64,000 nucleotides of DNA from Fervidicoccus fontis Kam940 (GTDB lineage: Archaea; Thermoproteota; Thermoprotei_A; Sulfolobales; Fervidicoccaceae), in contig NC_017461.1 in assembly GCF_000258425.1 (NCBI RefSeq), positions 620,001 through 684,000 of the forward strand, written 5' to 3'. Under the pieces are notes generated by a model. It was given only the letters and a program-made list of their open reading frames with translations, did no database searches and was not told the origin of the DNA. Numbering within the stretch: position 1 is the stretch's first letter; the number at the start of each line of letters is the position of its first letter. The position numbers and the translations under genes were made by a program. Of this stretch, positions 61,498 to 64,000 are shown one piece after another.

Positions 61498-62925
61498 TTA
61501 TTTTCTTGTAACTAAGTACTTTGTTTCGCTTCCCTTATCCATTAGCTGTATCCCGATATTCCCAAGCTCACTTCTTATTTTGTCCGCTAGCTCATAGTTG
61601 CCTTTTTCTCTGAGCGCTTTCCTTACGTCGATTAAAAGCCTTATGAGGCTTTCAGCGAGCTCAGACTCTCCTTCACTCCTAACTTTTTGAGGAAGAATGT
61701 CGAAGACTCTATCTATCTCATCGAATAGAAACTTTAAAGACTGAAAGAGGCTCAAATTTTCACTATTACTGACTTTTTTGTAGTAAATGCTTGTTGCCTC
61801 CATCCAATACTTAAATGCCAAAGTAGTGTTAAAATCCTCGCTCATAGCGCGATGGAACTCCCTGTGCAGATTTATAATTTCATTCATAGTTTCGATCTCT
61901 TCCTTGCTCAGAGAAAATCTAGGTTTAGCGCTTTTCATCTGATTTTCGATTTCGATGTAGGCAGTAGTGATCCTCTTATAGTTTGCTTCTGCCTGCCTTA
62001 ATAATTCTTCGTTAAATTCTATCTGATTTCTATAGTGGGCGCTGAGAACCCATAGCCTTATAACTTCAGGTTTGTATTTAGATAGTAGATCTTTCAGGAA
62101 TACAATGTTACCTAAGCTTTTGCTCATTTTTTCTCCTCTTATAGTCAGCATGCCTGTATGTAACCAGTATCTTACCCACGGTTTAATCCCGAAGAGCGCT
62201 TCAGACTGCGCCCTCTCGTTCTCGTGATGAGGAAAGATGAGGTCTCCTCCCCCTCCATGTATGTCTATAGGAACTCCTAAGTATTTAGAAGACATTACAC
62301 TGCATTCTATATGCCATCCTGGTCTGCCATATCCCCAAGGGCTCTCCCAATATGGCTCTCCTTCCTTCATCTTCTTCCACAATGCAAAGTCGAAGGGATT
62401 TTTCTTTTCCTTTATAACTTCCTCTTCCTGCCTCCAATTTTCTCCACCTGTCTTCTTTGAAAGCTCTCCGTAAGCATCATATTTGCTCACATCAAAATAC
62501 ACACTTCCGTTTGACTCATATGCATATCCCTTTTCTATCAGCCTTTTCACAGCATCAATAATATCTTCAATATGATGCGTAACCCTTGGAAGAATGTCTG
62601 GCTCAATTCTCAGTTTCTCTATGGCATTTATATAATCTTCTGTATAGAAATCTGCGATCTCCTTCCAGCTCTTTCCCTCCTGATTCGCCCTTTTTATTAT
62701 CTTATCATCAATATCTGTTACGTTTTGGACATGAATCACCTTGTAGCCTCTTAGCTGGAAGTATTTTTTAATCGCATCAAAAGAAATATAAGTTCGGGCA
62801 TGACCGATATGGGAGTAATCGTATACTGTTGGACCGCACACGTACATTTTCACAATTCCTTCTTCACTCGAAACGAACTCTTCGATCTGTCTGGTCAAGG
62901 TATTATAAATCTTGATTTTCGGCAT
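61498..62925 (-). CDS. cysS: Cysteinyl-tRNA synthetase
   Basis: The class I synthetase has VYDYSHIGHARTYISFDAIK with HIGH near residue 40, the zinc ligands in MYVCGPTVYD and CSVMSSKYLG with HHENERAQSE, and EKMSKSLGN as KMSKS. WESPWGYGRPGWHIECS is the conserved cysteine-binding segment. A C-terminal anticodon-binding helical domain follows. At about 475 residues it is normal. It charges tRNA-Cys. Its ATG is preceded by a TTG, and upstream DNA is AT-rich. The methyltransferase gene follows in the same operon. Confidence 0.97.
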   Translation of the reverse strand: MPKIKIYNTLTRQIEEFVSSEEGIVKMYVCGPTVYDYSHIGHARTYISFDAIKKYFQLRGYKVIHVQNVTDIDDKIIKRANQEGKSWKEIADFYTEDYINAIEKLRIEPDILPRVTHHIEDIIDAVKRLIEKGYAYESNGSVYFDVSKYDAYGELSKKTGGENWRQEEEVIKEKKNPFDFALWKKMKEGEPYWESPWGYGRPGWHIECSVMSSKYLGVPIDIHGGGGDLIFPHHENERAQSEALFGIKPWVRYWLHTGMLTIRGEKMSKSLGNIVFLKDLLSKYKPEVIRLWVLSAHYRNQIEFNEELLRQAEANYKRITTAYIEIENQMKSAKPRFSLSKEEIETMNEIINLHREFHRAMSEDFNTTLAFKYWMEATSIYYKKVSNSENLSLFQSLKFLFDEIDRVFDILPQKVRSEGESELAESLIRLLIDVRKALREKGNYELADKIRSELGNIGIQLMDKGSETKYLVTRK

Positions 62926-63407
62926 CAATTTTGAACAGTCCTCGTAAGAAATTTTTTTCCAAAGCTAAAATAATTAATCTTTATATTTTGTAGATAGAAA
63001 AGTTGTTTATAAAAAGTTTCTTCATTCATTTGATATGGAAACATTCCTAAATTTGTTTGGAAACCCGCTATTCTTTTGAATGATTCTCACTTCTTCCCTG
63101 TCCTTAAGGTTTAGGTCTTGCGCAATGATTTGTCATCTTGGGGCTATATACCTCGGAAAAGATTAATGCTATTTCTGGCTTTGCTAAATTTTCTCGATAA
63201 TACAATAACCAAGATCTTCAGAAGGTTAAATTGTTCAAAATTTAAAAGAATAAGTTTAAAAAGTAGTAAAGACTTATAAATGTCAGAATTAAATAAATTC
63301 AAACAAGAGTGATGACAGAGCTAACCTTAGGGGTTAGCTCGGAACCGTCAGTAAATTGTTGGAATACAAAAATTCCTAAAACGGAAAATATTAAAAAGGT
63401 GGAAAAC
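62926..63407. other. Spacer with Alba promoter and structured leader
   Basis: The first 300 bases hold no recognised gene. GTTTAAAAAG (63254-63263) is a good TATA region for the alba gene, giving a leader of about 125 bases. Within it GAGCTAACC-TTAGG-GGTTAGCTC (63318-63340) is a perfect nine-base-pair hairpin, extended below by TGAC/GTCA (63313-63316 and 63347-63350) across an asymmetric internal loop. Confidence 0.45.
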
Positions 63408-63704
63408 ATGGCAACCCAAGGAACTACCCCAAGTAATGTAATATTAGTTGGTAAAAAACCAGTTATGAACTACGTAATGGCTGTATTAGCCCTCCTCAAC
63501 CAAGGCGTTGACGAGGTAATAGTAAAAGCAAGAGGGAGGGCTATTAGCAAAGCTGTAGACGCTGTAGAAATAATAAGAAATAAACTACTAGCAGAAAAAG
63601 TAGAAGTAAAAGACATAAAAATAGGAAGCCAAGTAGTTCAAGGACAGGATAGAACAAGCAGAGTCAGCACAATAGAAATTACATTAAAACTAGGAAGAAA
63701 ATAA
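63408..63704 (+). CDS. albA: Alba chromatin protein
   Basis: The 98-residue protein is a canonical Alba. [20 protein letters not shown] includes the acetylated/DNA-contact lysines, and [20 protein letters not shown] and [10 protein letters not shown] complete the fold, with [13 protein letters not shown] at the end. It is an abundant dimeric chromatin protein binding DNA and RNA. An in-frame extension to 63309 exists, but an ATG nine bases after AAAGGTG is the likely start, leaving a structured leader. The codons are A-rich, as expected for a very highly expressed gene in this genome. Confidence 0.95.
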   Translation: MATQGTTPSNVILVGKKPVMNYVMAVLALLNQGVDEVIVKARGRAISKAVDAVEIIRNKLLAEKVEVKDIKIGSQVVQGQDRTSRVSTIEITLKLGRK

Positions 63705-63810
63705 GCACGAAAAATAAAGACTAAAAATACAGTTTTTTGTTTTTTATATTTTTAACAACCCAAAGTCTTAATAAATGAAAACCTCGTCTTTAAGCGGGGA
63801 TGGGGTAAAG

Positions 63811-63820
63811 TTTTAAATAT
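63811..63820 (+). promoter_or_regulatory. Promoter of the structured RNA at 63840
   Basis: TTTTAAATAT with GTAAAG before it is a TATA/BRE-like pair, 29 bases before GGGATG, matching the arrangement of the first copy (31 bases). Confidence 0.5.
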
Positions 63821-63839
63821 TTCTTCACAAAATGAATTT

Positions 63840-64000
63840 GGGATGTTCCCCGCTATGAAGGATGTTTAATATATCCCATACATTAATGAGATGCATGAGA
63901 TGGGGGAGCAGTGAGCCTCCCGAACCTTCAGAGAAGGGCGGAGGCGCAAAACCCTCAGCTAAGCGCTGGAAGCTCCGCCATTTAATGGCGGGGTAGCTCA
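63840..64000 (+). ncRNA. Structured RNA, IS200/605-type end (omega RNA-like), cut by the window edge
   Basis: The sequence starts GGGATGTTCCCC and contains GTGAGCCTCC, GAACCTTCAGAGAAGGG, GGAGGCG and AGCGCTGGAAG. It ends with a nine-base-pair hairpin (CTCCGCCAT-TTA-ATGGCGGGG) and TAGCTCA at the window end. The same blocks appear at 46992-47106. The family's typical place is at an end of IS200/605-type elements carrying tnpB; a tnpB gene could follow beyond 64000, though none is upstream. The preceding CCTCGT...GCGGGG hairpin (63782-63800) is another element-like structure. Confidence 0.6.

Noticed and set aside
1-64000. Replication origin
   Set aside because: No Cdc6/Orc1 gene and no clustered origin recognition box repeats were seen.

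Overview
The window looks like chromosome from a hyperthermophilic, probably anaerobic member of the Thermoproteota (Crenarchaeota). The evidence is a full-length fused reverse gyrase, two Alba chromatin proteins, an archaeal proteasome alpha subunit, box C/D guide RNAs, FlaI/TadC-type pilus machinery, an iron superoxide reductase, and many TTG/GTG starts preceded by GGTG-type ribosome binding sites. I cannot name the genus; a Fervidicoccales, Acidilobales or Desulfurococcales relative would fit.

Bases 1 to about 15,800 read as a decaying accessory region with visibly higher GC. By direct count, the 60 bases from 9481 hold 33 G/C and the 60 from 57001 hold 21. This region has a radical SAM gene, a tRNA-Val, an IS200/605-type tnpB relic, a 2036-residue surface protein and an intact taw3 gene. 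It also has many broken genes: a winged-helix gene and a thiL gene with in-frame TGA codons, a frameshifted ctaB, a CO/xanthine-dehydrogenase-type operon whose large subunit is cut by an IS607 relic, a glutamate dehydrogenase fragment and an amidohydrolase fragment.

From 15.8 to 25.3 kb lie a DUF5320 protein, a glycosylation cluster (a polytopic GT-C-like protein, a GT2, a small membrane protein and an Alg11-like GT4), an operon of a NifX-like protein with two MinD/ferredoxin ATPases, an SDH-family membrane protease and a metallo-beta-lactamase protein. From 25.9 to 36.3 kb a minus-strand cluster encodes a type IV pilus-like machine: a coiled-coil protein, a 978-residue secreted protein, an ATPase, a TadC-like platform and several pilin-like proteins. 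A second tRNA-Val(GAC) follows.

From 36.8 to 64 kb are mostly housekeeping and transport genes: PadR plus an ABC exporter with a perfect palindrome at the promoter, Maf, a cysteine-free DUF5679 protein, DUF2070, SDR, MFS, an M50-SPL-DtbS-like operon, psmA, superoxide reductase, Nudix, DUF711, HAD, a DUF4010 membrane protein, Alba, reverse gyrase, a P-type ATPase, a methyltransferase, cysS and a second Alba. Three box C/D sRNAs sit in tandem at 51.9-52.3 kb. Two promoter-driven structured RNAs at 47.0 and 63.8 kb resemble IS200/605-type end/omega RNAs, but no intact TnpB lies beside them in this window.
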